64,000 nucleotides of DNA from an uncultured Clostridia bacterium (GCA_934233735.1 CAKQGQ010000001.1:1-64000), one strand, 5' to 3'; shown: positions 41,975 through 51,956, counted from the stretch's first letter. Numbers and translations are program-made. Notes: generated by a model from the sequence alone, not told the origin.

Positions 41975-42595
41975 ATGGATAAGGCAAAAAAGACAAAGAT
42001 ACACCAAAGAGAGATTGGGCACAAAAAGCTGAAATATCCGACGAAGACGAGCATTAACATGATGAACTGCGGTCTGCCGAAGGATACCGGAAAAATTTTG
42101 ACGGTCGGTTTGGCTGCAATTGTTTTGATGGTTGCCATCGTTGCCAAAGTCGGAGTCATCAATCAGTTTGCAAGACTGGACAAAGCAGAACATTCCTATA
42201 ATGCTGTGCACGAACAAAATTTGCAGTTAGACGAAAAACTGACGAATTACAACGAAGTTGTTCTGCAGTATAAGGCTTGCTCCATGAACTATATTTCTTC
42301 TTCCGGACAGGATGAAGAGACAGTTGTCTTCGTGGACCGGCAGAAGGTTTTGGATTTAATCGAAGCAAAAATGATGAAAAAAGGTGAAATCCTCACTATC
42401 AGCATCAGCAATGATACTGCGGTGGTGAATATGTCCGGCATGAATCTAAAGCAGATTTCGGAAATGAATGCAAGTCTGAAGAAAAGTCCGATTGTCAGGG
42501 AGGTTTCGCTGAAAATCGCACAGACGGAAGAAAATAAGCAGGCATCCATACTGAATTTCACAGTAACGATTTATCTGCAGGCAGAGGAGGCATAG
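41975..42595 (+). CDS. PilN-like pilus assembly protein
   Basis: 206 residues: a basic cytoplasmic N-terminus including KTSINMMN (PilN-type motif that would dock in PilM), one membrane helix (residues ~42-62), a coiled coil (residues ~65-95) and an alpha/beta ferredoxin-like domain. Sequence is divergent; the call rests on topology and its place between pilM and the pilO-like gene. Confidence 0.78.
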   Translation: MDKAKKTKIHQREIGHKKLKYPTKTSINMMNCGLPKDTGKILTVGLAAIVLMVAIVAKVGVINQFARLDKAEHSYNAVHEQNLQLDEKLTNYNEVVLQYKACSMNYISSSGQDEETVVFVDRQKVLDLIEAKMMKKGEILTISISNDTAVVNMSGMNLKQISEMNASLKKSPIVREVSLKIAQTEENKQASILNFTVTIYLQAEEA

Positions 42596-42597
42596 AA

Positions 42598-43137
42598 ATG
42601 AACAGAGAATTTACGAAGAGAGAAAAAATCCTGCTGCTCATTTTTGCTGTGCTGATTATTTTGCTGGGATATTTTAAGCTGATTTTGGAGCCGATTAATA
42701 GTCAGGTGGATGAATACAGCAGTATGGAATCCGAGGAACAGGCAGAAATAGACATAAAAATGCTTCAGGCGCTGCAGATGAGCATAATGGAAAAAGAAAT
42801 CGAAAAAGCGCGGGAAAACGGCATAAATCGAGTTATCCCGGATTATGACAACAGCTCGGTTCTTCTCCCGAAACTGTACCATATCATGGACCGCACGGTA
42901 GCTTATTCCATGAATTTCGGGGAAATCACCACAGACGGCGGCATCGTTATGCGGCCGGTTGAGATTAACTTTGAAACACGAACCTATAAAAAAGCGCGGG
43001 AGATTATCGACCGCCTGTATGATACCAATTACGCAATGCAAATCGAGGATGTCACGATTCAGACAAGAAAGACGACCGATGCAAACAGCGTGGATACATA
43101 TTTGAGCGTAACTTTTTTTGAAGCTGCCAGACAATAA
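42598..43137 (+). CDS. PilO-like pilus assembly protein
   Basis: 179 residues: short cytoplasmic segment, membrane helix (residues ~10-30), coiled coil (~32-70) and a ferredoxin-like extracytoplasmic domain, the PilO plan. It starts 2 bases after the pilN-like stop. It is expected to pair with the PilN-like protein to form the alignment ring. Confidence 0.78.
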   Translation: MNREFTKREKILLLIFAVLIILLGYFKLILEPINSQVDEYSSMESEEQAEIDIKMLQALQMSIMEKEIEKARENGINRVIPDYDNSSVLLPKLYHIMDRTVAYSMNFGEITTDGGIVMRPVEINFETRTYKKAREIIDRLYDTNYAMQIEDVTIQTRKTTDANSVDTYLSVTFFEAARQ

Positions 43138-43154
43138 TCAGTGAAGGTAGAAAT

Positions 43155-46100
43155 ATGAAAAAGAAACTTTTCGACATACAAAAGAACAACGCAGAGAATC
43201 GCAGAAAAGCAGGCTTTACATTGACCGAAGTCCTGCTTGTTACGGCGATTCTTGTTGTCGTTTTTGCGGTTGGAATCGTGGCGCTTGCTTCCATGCAGGC
43301 GAATCTCAGACAGAAGGAGCTGGACAGCAAGGCGGAAATTATCTATATGGCGGCACAGAATCGTCTGACAGAGCTGACCGCGGAGGGAAGGACTTATTTA
43401 GTGGAAGAATCACGAAGCGATGTCTTCGAGGTGGATGCTTATCCGATTGATGCACAGGAGGCAGCGGGTGAACGCCGGCTTTTCTATGTATCCTCTGCTT
43501 CACTTGGAACGGGAGGTGCAGCCGGAGCGTTGCTTCCGGAAAATCGTGTGGAAAAAGAGCTGCGGGATGCAAATTGGGTTATCGAATTTGACCCCCAAAG
43601 CGGAAGCATCTATGCTGTTTTCTACAGTGAAAAAGATATGGATTATACTTCGGAGTCCTTCAATCCGCTCCGAATTAAGAGAATGCGAATCAGGGACGGC
43701 GCGAAGGTCGGCTATTACGGCGGCGATTTTGTTGCGACTCTCGATACAAGCACTTTAGAGCCGCAGATTGTGATTCATAATGAAGAAAGGCTTTATGCTG
43801 TGCTCAGCTGTTATGCGCCGGATGGCGGGCAGCTCGACTTTAATGTTACGGTAAGCGATGCATTCGGAAATAAATGGACGAAGACCGTGAAACGCGAGGA
43901 ACAGAGGAAGGCAAACGGTTCCTGGGTGTACGAGCTGACATTGGATAAACTAACATCCGGCAGCCGATTCAAGGAATTGTATCCGAATTTGATACCGGGT
44001 TCGGATATTACCGTTGCTTTTACTGCCCTCAGCGAAAACGACCTAATTGACTCAGCCTCTGCAGAGGCAAAGACAAACAGTCTTTTTGACTCCGTCGAGG
44101 GAAAGAAGGCGGTTATCACCTATGGACGCCATCTGCAGAATCTGGACGAGTTATCGGGACTGAACAACGCTAAAGTTGAAATTACGACTGCGGAACAGCG
44201 AAATAATCTTCATTTTGATAATGATGAAGATAACCGGGAGGATTGGTATTCGCTTTACGGTGAAAATGCGTTTCGTCCTGTAAAAAACCCAAGGCTTCAA
44301 AGCTATACGGGAAGCTACACCCTGACTGACAGTGCAGCGGGAACAGACGGAAAAATCAGAGGAATTATTTACGGCCTGAAGACACAGAAAGGCGTATTTG
44401 ATACCTTTTACGGACATCAAATCAAAGACATGACGCTTTCCGGCATCATGGTAACCGGCGGAGAAAATGCCGGTGCAATTGCCGGAAGCATACAGCAAAG
44501 CGAAACCTTTTCGCTTACCGGCTGTCAGGTTTACCTGGACGCTTCGGAAGGGGATTTGGACGGAAAAAGCGAAAAGGACATCTGGATTCGCGGAAGCCGA
44601 CATGTCGGAGGACTGGTCGGTTATGTAAGCCATGATGTCAATATTGAAGACAGCTTTGCGGCTACCGTTTTGGGAACAGAGGAAACGGAATATGCGGGTG
44701 GGCTTGTCGGCTTCGTACAAAACGCCCTGAACATCGAAAATTCTTATGCAGACTGCTATATCTACGGCAGAACGGCCGGCGGACTGGCCGGCAGAGCTGC
44801 AGAAAAAGGAACAACGATAAGAAACAGCTATGCGGCAGGCTATATTTTCTCCTCGGGCAAAGCTGCAGGCTTCATTCCGACAAGTGCTGCAAAAATGCAG
44901 AATGCTTATGCGGTATTCAGCTACAGACAAGATGCCGCAGAGATTTATCCGACGGCAGCAGGCGGAAATTCGGCTGTAAATGTATATTACATACCGCCGG
45001 CAGCGGCATTCGGCACACCTGCGAATACCGGAAGTGCGATTGCATATGCAGATCTCAGCCAGCGTGACACAGCTGCAGCGATGCTTGGAGCAGCATTCAG
45101 CGCATCAACGGGAGGAAGCAATACGACGGCATATAATCTTATGAATCAGGGCCTTTCGGACTATTCCTTCCCGAAATTGACGGGACTGCCGCATTACGGA
45201 GACTGGGAAGCAAATTTCGAGGATGAAAAGCCGGTTTATTATGAAGAGTATCAAGGTGCAGCACAGACCGATGATTCTTATGGAATTTTCGGTGCCAATT
45301 TAGATACCTTATCAACAAGCAAAACAGCGGTTGGAGACGGATACGGAATTATCTACAGTGCTGCTCCGAAAACAGAAGTAAAGCTGAAATATCATGACGG
45401 CAAACGCGTGAGTGAGACGGTTCTGACTCCTGCGGATGCAGTTCCGATTATATCGGACGGTACAGAGTATTACTTGCTGAAATTCCCGAAAGAGGTGGTA
45501 AATACTGCTTATGCGCCGGAGGATTTTTACCAGGAAATCCAAATCGACACCGTGTCATACTACTACAATCCTCACTTTGCGAGGACAATGACAGCAGACC
45601 GGCCGGACAACGCGGCAGCGGTCGTTTATGTGAGAACCGCACGCCAGCTGTACAGCATGAGTTTGTATTACAACGCATATGCAAAGAAAACAGAAAAAAG
45701 CGTTTACACGCAGGGTCTGAATATCGATTATACATCCTATAAATGGGATGAATACAGCCTGCAGACAAGCGGCGTAAGCGTCCAGGAGCCGATTGGAACC
45801 GGGACAAACCGCGCTTTTAATGCGGTTTATGACGGCGGATATAAGACAATAGAGGGGGTTTCCTTCCTCAATACAAAAAAAGGTTCCTACTATGCGGGAA
45901 TGTTCGGAGACAACAAAGGAACCCTGAGAAATATTGCGCTTGTCTCGGAATATGCCGGAAGTGAAACCGCCGACCGGTTTATTGCAGTCGGAAACAATAT
46001 TGAAGGCTCGAAGGCAAAGGCGTATATCGGCGCGCTTGCCGGAAAGAACTCCAAGACAATCCGAAACTGCGCGGCGGCGGGCTATACCATAAAGGCATAT

Positions 46101-49100
46101 ACCTACCTTAACAGCAGTTCCTATATCGGAGGACTTGTCGGAAGCAACAGCGGGACAATCCGAAACAGTTTGGCTGAAACACCGAGCATGAAACTGTCCG
46201 CAACCTATGCTTCCGTTAAGATGGCAGGACTGGCAGGAAGAAACACAGGCGGAATTTATTCTTCTTATGCGATTGCCGCAATTGAAGTCATGGAGTCCAA
46301 ACAGGGAAGCGTGACGGCTGCGGGCTTTGCGGGGGAAAATTCGGGAGCCATTCAAAACGCATACTGCACGGCTTCCGTGGTTACCTCGGGCTCGGCTTCC
46401 GGCTGCGGATTCGTACCGGTCGGAGGTACTTTGAAAAATTGTTATTTCCTGAATAACGGGACATATTTCTATGTAGAAAAATTGGCTTCCTATAATATGA
46501 AGCCAGGGGATGCCAGAGTCAGGGAAATCACCGGAGAGAATTTGAAAAGTCTTTCTTTAAGCGGTTTTGCGAAGGCGGAAAGTTCCTATTATTATCAGAA
46601 AACAATGACCAACACAGACGGACTGTACCCATATCCGGCAGCTGTGAAGAAGAGCGACGGCTCGACAGTCCATTACGGAAACTGGGTTATTGAAGCAGAA
46701 CTTGGAGAGACAGGCGTCTTCTACTGGGAGCATGAGACGGAAGGCACGAATGCAGGATATCATTTCCGCTATATCGGAATCAAGGATGGAAAAGGCGTAA
46801 ACGGTTCCTCACTTTGTACGGCACATGATGACGGCGGCATCGTAAAAGAATACGGCTACGGTTACTATGTGGAAAAGAATACGGGCTATGCTGCAAGTTT
46901 ACAGATGGAAGGATTTGCTAATGCAGGAAATCTCAATGATACGGCGTCCAACGCCATTGAAGAGCAGCTTTCACGCTTTAAAATTTATGCCTATACGACA
47001 GGAACAAGCGGAGACAGCCATCTTTATCTTTCCGACAATATTGCAAACGGCACATGGAGAATCACGCAGACAAAAGGAACGAGTTCTGTGACCCATCAGT
47101 TTTCACTCAGCCCGTTCTTTGCAAACTCCTTCAGCTATGATGGGCAGGTCGTAAACGGAGTGCTCCGCGCACCGGCAGATCTGAACGGATTCGGAAGCAA
47201 GACCGGTGAGCCGGGACAGGAAGGAAACCATTATGAAATCCGCTCGGCGATGCAGCTTCAGTATATCAACTGGAATTCTTACAACCGCAATATAACCTCG
47301 GCAGTTACGACAACGAATGCAGTATATAATAATCGTTTTCCTTATTTAAAATATGTCAGCAGCAGCGCGCAGACAGGAGGATGGAACTTTTACTGGACGC
47401 AGACACACGATGTCGACCATGAAAGCCAGTCTTTTACGCCGATTGGAAGTATGTATTATACCGCAGACAACCAGTACGGAACGGCATATATTGCGTATTT
47501 TGCGGGCGCATACAACGGACAGGCTTATTCCATAAAAAACATAGAAATCCATGCAGATGTTGACATGGTGGGACTGTTTGGAATCACTGCAGGAGCAAGA
47601 CTGGAAGATATCGTCATGTACTCTGAACACGATAATACAATAGAAATTACCGATAAGAGCAAGAGATGGTATTGCTTAGGAGGCTTAGTCGGATTTGCGG
47701 CGAGAGGAAATAACGAAGAGGCGATTATCACCAACTGCACGGTATCCGGGTATCAACTTTTGGATTCCAGAACTACGGCAGGCGGCTGGGGCGGTGCTTC
47801 GATTGGAGGCTTAGCCGGAGCTTGCAATATGAATATAGAAAAGAGTACCGCAGTCAACGATATTGTGCTGAATTTCACTTATCGTCGTGCAAGTTACAAT
47901 AATGTGCGTGTCGGCGGTTTGGTCGGAACTTCCAGAGGGACGATAAACAGCGTGTACTGCGGCGGAAGCATTGTGAGCAGGCTTACGCAGCTGGGCAGTA
48001 ATCAGACTCAGTATGTGAACATTTGGAGCGGCGGCATTATCGGCGGAATCGTTATGATTGAGCACAGCCAGCTGTCTGCCCTTATCGGACCGACGACAGG
48101 AGTCGTGAGCGTTTCAAATTCCTATTCCTATGTCGAAATGCCGGCAAGCGGCAGCGCACATATACGGTGTTCGCAGTCAATCGCGTCCATCGGCGAAATG
48201 CAGAGCAATGTATTCGGCAATGTAACGAATCCGAACATCAATATTTACAACTGCTATGCTTATGAGCCGAATGTAAAAAATACGGATGACTATAAAAACA
48301 GAAATAACAGCTGGTACTGGAACGGCCAGAATAATCTGCATACGGGAAACAGCAGCGGACGATATATCCGCTTATATAATAAAGGAAACAAACCGTATGT
48401 AACCTATGACCAGCTGAGCGCCGATAAAAATCAAGCGGGAAGCGTTATCAATCTTTTGAATACCGCAGGACAGACTGCAGCCAATTTTGACTTTGTAACC
48501 GTGAAAGAAAACGGCGCTAAAATCGACGGAAAATACAGCTATCCGGGAAATGATGCGAGCCTTGACGGCGCTAACTATCCATTCCCGACTATTTTATGCC
48601 AGACAGATACGCTCGGCCGGCGGGTAAGCGTTCACTACGGAAGATGGCCGAAGGGCAGCTTGTACTGGCTGGAAACAAGAAAAACCTTTGATTTGCTGGA
48701 AATGTATGATTCTGCTTCCGGAATTTCAGGCATTACCGTAAAGCTTAAGGCGTCGGGACAGCCTCAGTATTCCGGTGTTGATGAGGATGGAAATGTAATT
48801 GCGGAAACAGCCGGAATTGCTGCAGCAGACAGTACCGTTTGGAACTCTGCGGAAAGCGTATACGAAGTATTTTTGAGAGGAATACGCATCGGAACCGAAT
48901 TCATTCGGGCGGAACTGAACGGAGCGACTTCGGATTTAATGATAAATATTACCGCAAACCTGATACTGCAGGCAGAGCCTGCCGGACTGGATCTTGCAGT
49001 CTCTGAAGAGGGCAGCGTTTCGCTGACGGTTAAATCGGCAAATGGCCTGAAGGATTTCACAAAGGATGTTGAATGGACAATCAACATTGAAGATGAAAAC

Positions 49101-49298
49101 ATCGCAGCGGCTGCATCGCCGATATACGATGCGGACAAAAATGTCTGGACGCTTTCCGTAAAAGGCGAAGAGGTTGGAGAAACGCGGCTGACAGCGACCG
49201 CAGCGTATCGAATTGTCCTCAATGGACAGGAACAGACCTATACAGAAAGCACGATTGTCTTGATTAATGTTGAAGAGCAGAAAGGAACAGTCAAATGA
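43155..49298 (+). CDS. Giant prepilin-like adhesin (2047 residues) with GLUG beta-helix repeats
   Basis: A class III leader of 20 residues (ending RRKAG) is followed by FTLTEVLLVTAILVVVFAVG, with Glu at +5, so PilD should process it like a pilin. Beyond the ~200-residue pilin-like base, three blocks of GLUG-type repeats (pattern GGLVG...I.NSYA.G) lie at residues ~430-575, ~905-1095 and ~1450-1630, typical of beta-helical adhesins. The C-terminal ~250 residues are Ig/BIG2-like. There is no LPXTG or second membrane anchor. At 2047 residues it is about ten times a normal pilin and resembles in plan, not sequence, a minor pilin carrying a tip adhesin. The next gene overlaps by 4 bases. The ligand is unknown. 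Confidence 0.88.
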   Translation: MKKKLFDIQKNNAENRRKAGFTLTEVLLVTAILVVVFAVGIVALASMQANLRQKELDSKAEIIYMAAQNRLTELTAEGRTYLVEESRSDVFEVDAYPIDAQEAAGERRLFYVSSASLGTGGAAGALLPENRVEKELRDANWVIEFDPQSGSIYAVFYSEKDMDYTSESFNPLRIKRMRIRDGAKVGYYGGDFVATLDTSTLEPQIVIHNEERLYAVLSCYAPDGGQLDFNVTVSDAFGNKWTKTVKREEQRKANGSWVYELTLDKLTSGSRFKELYPNLIPGSDITVAFTALSENDLIDSASAEAKTNSLFDSVEGKKAVITYGRHLQNLDELSGLNNAKVEITTAEQRNNLHFDNDEDNREDWYSLYGENAFRPVKNPRLQSYTGSYTLTDSAAGTDGKIRGIIYGLKTQKGVFDTFYGHQIKDMTLSGIMVTGGENAGAIAGSIQQSETFSLTGCQVYLDASEGDLDGKSEKDIWIRGSRHVGGLVGYVSHDVNIEDSFAATVLGTEETEYAGGLVGFVQNALNIENSYADCYIYGRTAGGLAGRAAEKGTTIRNSYAAGYIFSSGKAAGFIPTSAAKMQNAYAVFSYRQDAAEIYPTAAGGNSAVNVYYIPPAAAFGTPANTGSAIAYADLSQRDTAAAMLGAAFSASTGGSNTTAYNLMNQGLSDYSFPKLTGLPHYGDWEANFEDEKPVYYEEYQGAAQTDDSYGIFGANLDTLSTSKTAVGDGYGIIYSAAPKTEVKLKYHDGKRVSETVLTPADAVPIISDGTEYYLLKFPKEVVNTAYAPEDFYQEIQIDTVSYYYNPHFARTMTADRPDNAAAVVYVRTARQLYSMSLYYNAYAKKTEKSVYTQGLNIDYTSYKWDEYSLQTSGVSVQEPIGTGTNRAFNAVYDGGYKTIEGVSFLNTKKGSYYAGMFGDNKGTLRNIALVSEYAGSETADRFIAVGNNIEGSKAKAYIGALAGKNSKTIRNCAAAGYTIKAYTYLNSSSYIGGLVGSNSGTIRNSLAETPSMKLSATYASVKMAGLAGRNTGGIYSSYAIAAIEVMESKQGSVTAAGFAGENSGAIQNAYCTASVVTSGSASGCGFVPVGGTLKNCYFLNNGTYFYVEKLASYNMKPGDARVREITGENLKSLSLSGFAKAESSYYYQKTMTNTDGLYPYPAAVKKSDGSTVHYGNWVIEAELGETGVFYWEHETEGTNAGYHFRYIGIKDGKGVNGSSLCTAHDDGGIVKEYGYGYYVEKNTGYAASLQMEGFANAGNLNDTASNAIEEQLSRFKIYAYTTGTSGDSHLYLSDNIANGTWRITQTKGTSSVTHQFSLSPFFANSFSYDGQVVNGVLRAPADLNGFGSKTGEPGQEGNHYEIRSAMQLQYINWNSYNRNITSAVTTTNAVYNNRFPYLKYVSSSAQTGGWNFYWTQTHDVDHESQSFTPIGSMYYTADNQYGTAYIAYFAGAYNGQAYSIKNIEIHADVDMVGLFGITAGARLEDIVMYSEHDNTIEITDKSKRWYCLGGLVGFAARGNNEEAIITNCTVSGYQLLDSRTTAGGWGGASIGGLAGACNMNIEKSTAVNDIVLNFTYRRASYNNVRVGGLVGTSRGTINSVYCGGSIVSRLTQLGSNQTQYVNIWSGGIIGGIVMIEHSQLSALIGPTTGVVSVSNSYSYVEMPASGSAHIRCSQSIASIGEMQSNVFGNVTNPNINIYNCYAYEPNVKNTDDYKNRNNSWYWNGQNNLHTGNSSGRYIRLYNKGNKPYVTYDQLSADKNQAGSVINLLNTAGQTAANFDFVTVKENGAKIDGKYSYPGNDASLDGANYPFPTILCQTDTLGRRVSVHYGRWPKGSLYWLETRKTFDLLEMYDSASGISGITVKLKASGQPQYSGVDEDGNVIAETAGIAAADSTVWNSAESVYEVFLRGIRIGTEFIRAELNGATSDLMINITANLILQAEPAGLDLAVSEEGSVSLTVKSANGLKDFTKDVEWTINIEDENIAAAASPIYDADKNVWTLSVKGEEVGETRLTATAAYRIVLNGQEQTYTESTIVLINVEEQKGTVK

Positions 49299-49993
49299 AG
49301 ATTCGGATTGAAAAACGGAACATTCGGAAACTGAATAACAACGAAGGAAAATCCATTCTGATGGCCCTGCTCCTTCTGCTTGTGGCAGTGACGGTGAGCA
49401 TTGTCATTATTACTGCTGCTACTTCGGCGGCACATCAGATTAACGGAAATCGCCAGCAGCAGCAGTCCTATTTGACGGCAGCTTCTGCAGCTGAGCTTCT
49501 TAGAGACAGCTTAAGCGGAACGGAATATACCTACACATATAACGAATATACGCGCTATCAAGGATGGCAGCTCCTCACAAAAACCGATACGAATGAAGCT
49601 GTTTCACCGGATAAAGAAATGACGGAGTTTATTACGGAAGCTTCTCGCATTATCCGGGATGATGCCGCTGCCGGGACAGATTTGATTTTCAGTAAAAGTG
49701 CAAATATTTCGGCAGAAGAAGCGGATACTGTGAGCGCAGATTTCTCCCTTCGGTATACAGGACATAACAGCGGCACCGAAAATTATGAACTTCTTGTGCG
49801 GATAGAAATTTCGGGAACGGAAGATGAGGCCTCCGGCTATCGCATGGAAATGCGGCTTCCGATTACTCGTTCGAAAACCACTGACAGCGGAGTTACAACA
49901 ATCGACGGACAGAGATGGAACCGCACCGGCAGCACTACGGTTGTCAGATGGGGAAATGCAGCGATTTCAAAGGGGTGGAAAGATGATGCGTAA
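49295..49993 (+). CDS. Minor pilin-like protein, PilX/GspK type
   Basis: 232 residues, starting on the last 4 bases of the giant prepilin gene (ATGA overlap). N-terminus: basic, NNNEGKSILMALLLLLVAVTVSIVI; Gly18 could be the cleavage site but Glu+5 is absent, as in GspK/PilX tip subunits. Its globular part is Ser/Thr-rich with no Cys. Its role as a tip-complex initiator together with the two following pilins is inferred. Confidence 0.7.
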   Translation: MKIRIEKRNIRKLNNNEGKSILMALLLLLVAVTVSIVIITAATSAAHQINGNRQQQQSYLTAASAAELLRDSLSGTEYTYTYNEYTRYQGWQLLTKTDTNEAVSPDKEMTEFITEASRIIRDDAAAGTDLIFSKSANISAEEADTVSADFSLRYTGHNSGTENYELLVRIEISGTEDEASGYRMEMRLPITRSKTTDSGVTTIDGQRWNRTGSTTVVRWGNAAISKGWKDDA

Positions 49994-50276
49994 ACTGAAA
50001 AGCCGTAGAGGCGAAACAATTACAGAGGTCTTGGTTTCACTGCTTATAGCGGTTATCAGCATATCACTTTTAATGAGCTCTGTTGCCGCTGCTTCCAAGA
50101 TCAATGCCAAGGTGAAAAAGAGCCTGACAGAGGAACTGCGGTTTGAATATGAAACGGCGGTTTTAAAGGACGACGGCACAGAGGTTACCGTGGATTTCGG
50201 CTCGGCAGCCGAAACGGCGACCATTGCGGTGCGTACCTATGAATCCAACGGATACCGCTTCTATGTACGAAGGTAA
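49983..50276 (+). CDS. Small minor prepilin, PilV/GspI-like
   Basis: 97 residues from the ATG at 49983 (AAGGGGTGGA upstream). Leader of 10 residues (KSRRG), then ETITEVLVSLLIAVISISLL with Glu at +5. The globular part is only ~60 residues. It overlaps the upstream gene by 11 bases and the next by 14. Confidence 0.8.
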   Translation: MMRKLKSRRGETITEVLVSLLIAVISISLLMSSVAAASKINAKVKKSLTEELRFEYETAVLKDDGTEVTVDFGSAAETATIAVRTYESNGYRFYVRR

Positions 50277-50778
50277 GGGGGGGATTGTCACGAACAGCAA
50301 AAGAGAGAAAAAAGGATTTACCCTTACAGAACTTCTTTCCGCAATCCTGGTGATGCTCCTGCTTGCGGGAATTCTGGCCGTCGGTGTTCGAGTCGGGGTA
50401 AAAGCATATGTAAAGTCGGTCTCTTTGTCGGAAGCACAAATTTTATGCTCGACATTATCAACTCTTGTGAGCGACGAGCTCCGCTATGCGGGAACCATCA
50501 CGGTCTCAGCAGACGGAAAAGTCGGCTTTTTCAGTCAGAACTTCGGCGGGAATACCGGCGGCGGTGTTTCCTTTGATACGGATGAAGAGGGCCATGTAAC
50601 GCTGGGAGACTCCCAAATTTTAAGCAGCCGCGCCTATCCGTACGGCTTGAACGCTTCGGTAGGACTGAGCTACAAGGAAAGCAGGAAAGTTTTTGCGGCG
50701 GAGATTAAGGTTTTCAGCGGTGCGGGGAATGAACTTGCAGCGTCGAACTTTGAGGTAAAGCCGATTAATAAGTATTGA
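50263..50778 (+). CDS. Minor prepilin, PilW/GspJ-like
   Basis: 171 residues from the ATG at 50263, which overlaps the previous gene; no good RBS is seen, so coupling is likely and the exact start is uncertain. Leader ends KREKKG, then FTLTELLSAILVMLLLAGIL with Glu at +5. A G7 run (50277-50283) lies inside the leader coding region. The C-terminal ~110 residues form a Gly/Ser-rich beta domain. Last gene of the pilus cluster; its stop codon lies within the next promoter. Confidence 0.82.
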   Translation: MYEGKGGIVTNSKREKKGFTLTELLSAILVMLLLAGILAVGVRVGVKAYVKSVSLSEAQILCSTLSTLVSDELRYAGTITVSADGKVGFFSQNFGGNTGGGVSFDTDEEGHVTLGDSQILSSRAYPYGLNASVGLSYKESRKVFAAEIKVFSGAGNELAASNFEVKPINKY

Positions 50779-50803
50779 TTTCAGATGCGCAAAGTGATAG
50801 AAT
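50775..50803 (+). promoter_or_regulatory. Promoter of the cobalamin riboswitch-ECF operon
   Basis: TTGATT (50775-50780), 17 bases, TAGAAT (50798-50803), overlapping the minor pilin stop codon. Confidence 0.6.
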
Positions 50804-50821
50804 ATATAGACTGACAATCAT

Positions 50822-50965
50822 AAAACACGAGTGAAAAGGTTAAAACTAACGGAACGGGGTGAAAGACCCCACTGTTTCTCAGCAACCGTGAAGCGGATGA
50901 CATAGGTCACAAGCCGCAAGTCGGGAGACGAGCTTTAGCCGTGATGGATGTCCTCTGAGGCAGGG
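50822..50965 (+). ncRNA. Cobalamin riboswitch (compact form)
   Basis: Core elements in order: GGAAC, GGGGTGAAAGACCCC (GGTGAAA loop), CAGCAACCGTGAAG (the GC-x-ACTGT-like junction) and the 3' signature GCAAGTCGGGAGACGAG (AAGTCxGGAGAC). The peripheral CACTG...GGAAGG arm of full-length AdoCbl riboswitches is missing, so this may be one of the smaller cobalamin classes. It precedes an ECF transporter operon. Confidence 0.82.
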
Positions 50966-50993
50966 CAGCATTAGCAATATACACTAGCATCTG

Positions 50994-51026
50994 ACGGAGC
51001 AGCCTCGAAAGCAGCTCCGTTTTTTA
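50994..51026 (+). terminator. Expression-platform terminator of the cobalamin riboswitch
   Basis: ACGGAGC (50994-51000) pairs with GCTCCGT (51014-51020), extended by GC/GC, followed by TTTTTT. It should stop transcription when the corrinoid is bound. Confidence 0.82.
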
Positions 51027-51050
51027 TGCAGAAAAACAGGAGACAAGAAA

Positions 51051-51956
51051 ATGTTCAGAGACGGACTTGGGGAAGGCAGCCGCTTTTCGAGCTGTCACCC
51101 GGCGGTAAATTTAATATTTTATGCCTTTGCGATTGGAATTACCATGTTCTCCATTGACCCGGTGTTTTTGGCTGTGGCAATGATTTTCGCATGGGCGTAT
51201 TCGATTTTGCTGAAAGGGGTAAAAGTCATCAAGACGAACCTTCTGCTTATGCTTCCGATTGTAATCATTATGACGCTGGTCAACGGCTTTTTTACGCATA
51301 ACGGAGCGACGGTGCTTTTCTTCCTCAACGACAGCCGAATAACCTTGGAGGCATTGGCGTACGGAATGGCGGCAGCACTGCTTCTGACCAATGTTGTCGT
51401 GTGGTTTGCAAGTTTCAATGTGGTAATGAGTTCGGACAAGCTGATTTATCTGTTCGGCAAGGCAGCTCCTGTGCTTGGTCTGACGCTTTCGATGATTTTC
51501 CGCTTCATTCCGCTTTTAAAGAGCCGGTTCCGCGAGATAAAAATGGGACAGCAGTGCATGGGAAGACATACAGAGGGCGGAGCCTTCGCGAAGACAAGGC
51601 AGCTTTGTAAAGAGGTTTCGATTCTGATTTCGTGGTCGCTTGAGGCTTCGATTGAAACCTCAGATTCCATGGAAGCAAGAGGATACGGCCTGCACGGCAG
51701 AACGAGCTTTCATCTTTTTAAGATGTCACCGACCGACTGGATGGTGCTGACGGCGGTGCTGATTACGGGCAGCATCGCGACGATAGGCTGTATGCTTGGC
51801 AAGACGAGCATTTACTTCTACCCGGTGATTCAATTCGCCGAGTGGGATCTGCTGAGAGTCATTACACTGATTAGCTTCGCACTGCTTCTGGCGGTGCCGA
51901 TGATACTGGATATTACGGGAGAAAGAAAATGGCAGCAATTGAGGTTAGAAATTTAA
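51051..51956 (+). CDS. ECF transporter transmembrane (T) component
   Basis: 301 residues, RBS CAGGAGAC. Six or so membrane helices, and near the C-terminus the coupling-helix motif SMEARGYGLHGRTSF (Ala-Arg-Gly), with RFREIKMGQQ as the first coupling region. EcfT links ATPases to the substrate-binding S component. It is preceded by the cobalamin riboswitch and overlaps the ATPase gene by 28 bases. Confidence 0.9.
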   Translation: MFRDGLGEGSRFSSCHPAVNLIFYAFAIGITMFSIDPVFLAVAMIFAWAYSILLKGVKVIKTNLLLMLPIVIIMTLVNGFFTHNGATVLFFLNDSRITLEALAYGMAAALLLTNVVVWFASFNVVMSSDKLIYLFGKAAPVLGLTLSMIFRFIPLLKSRFREIKMGQQCMGRHTEGGAFAKTRQLCKEVSILISWSLEASIETSDSMEARGYGLHGRTSFHLFKMSPTDWMVLTAVLITGSIATIGCMLGKTSIYFYPVIQFAEWDLLRVITLISFALLLAVPMILDITGERKWQQLRLEI

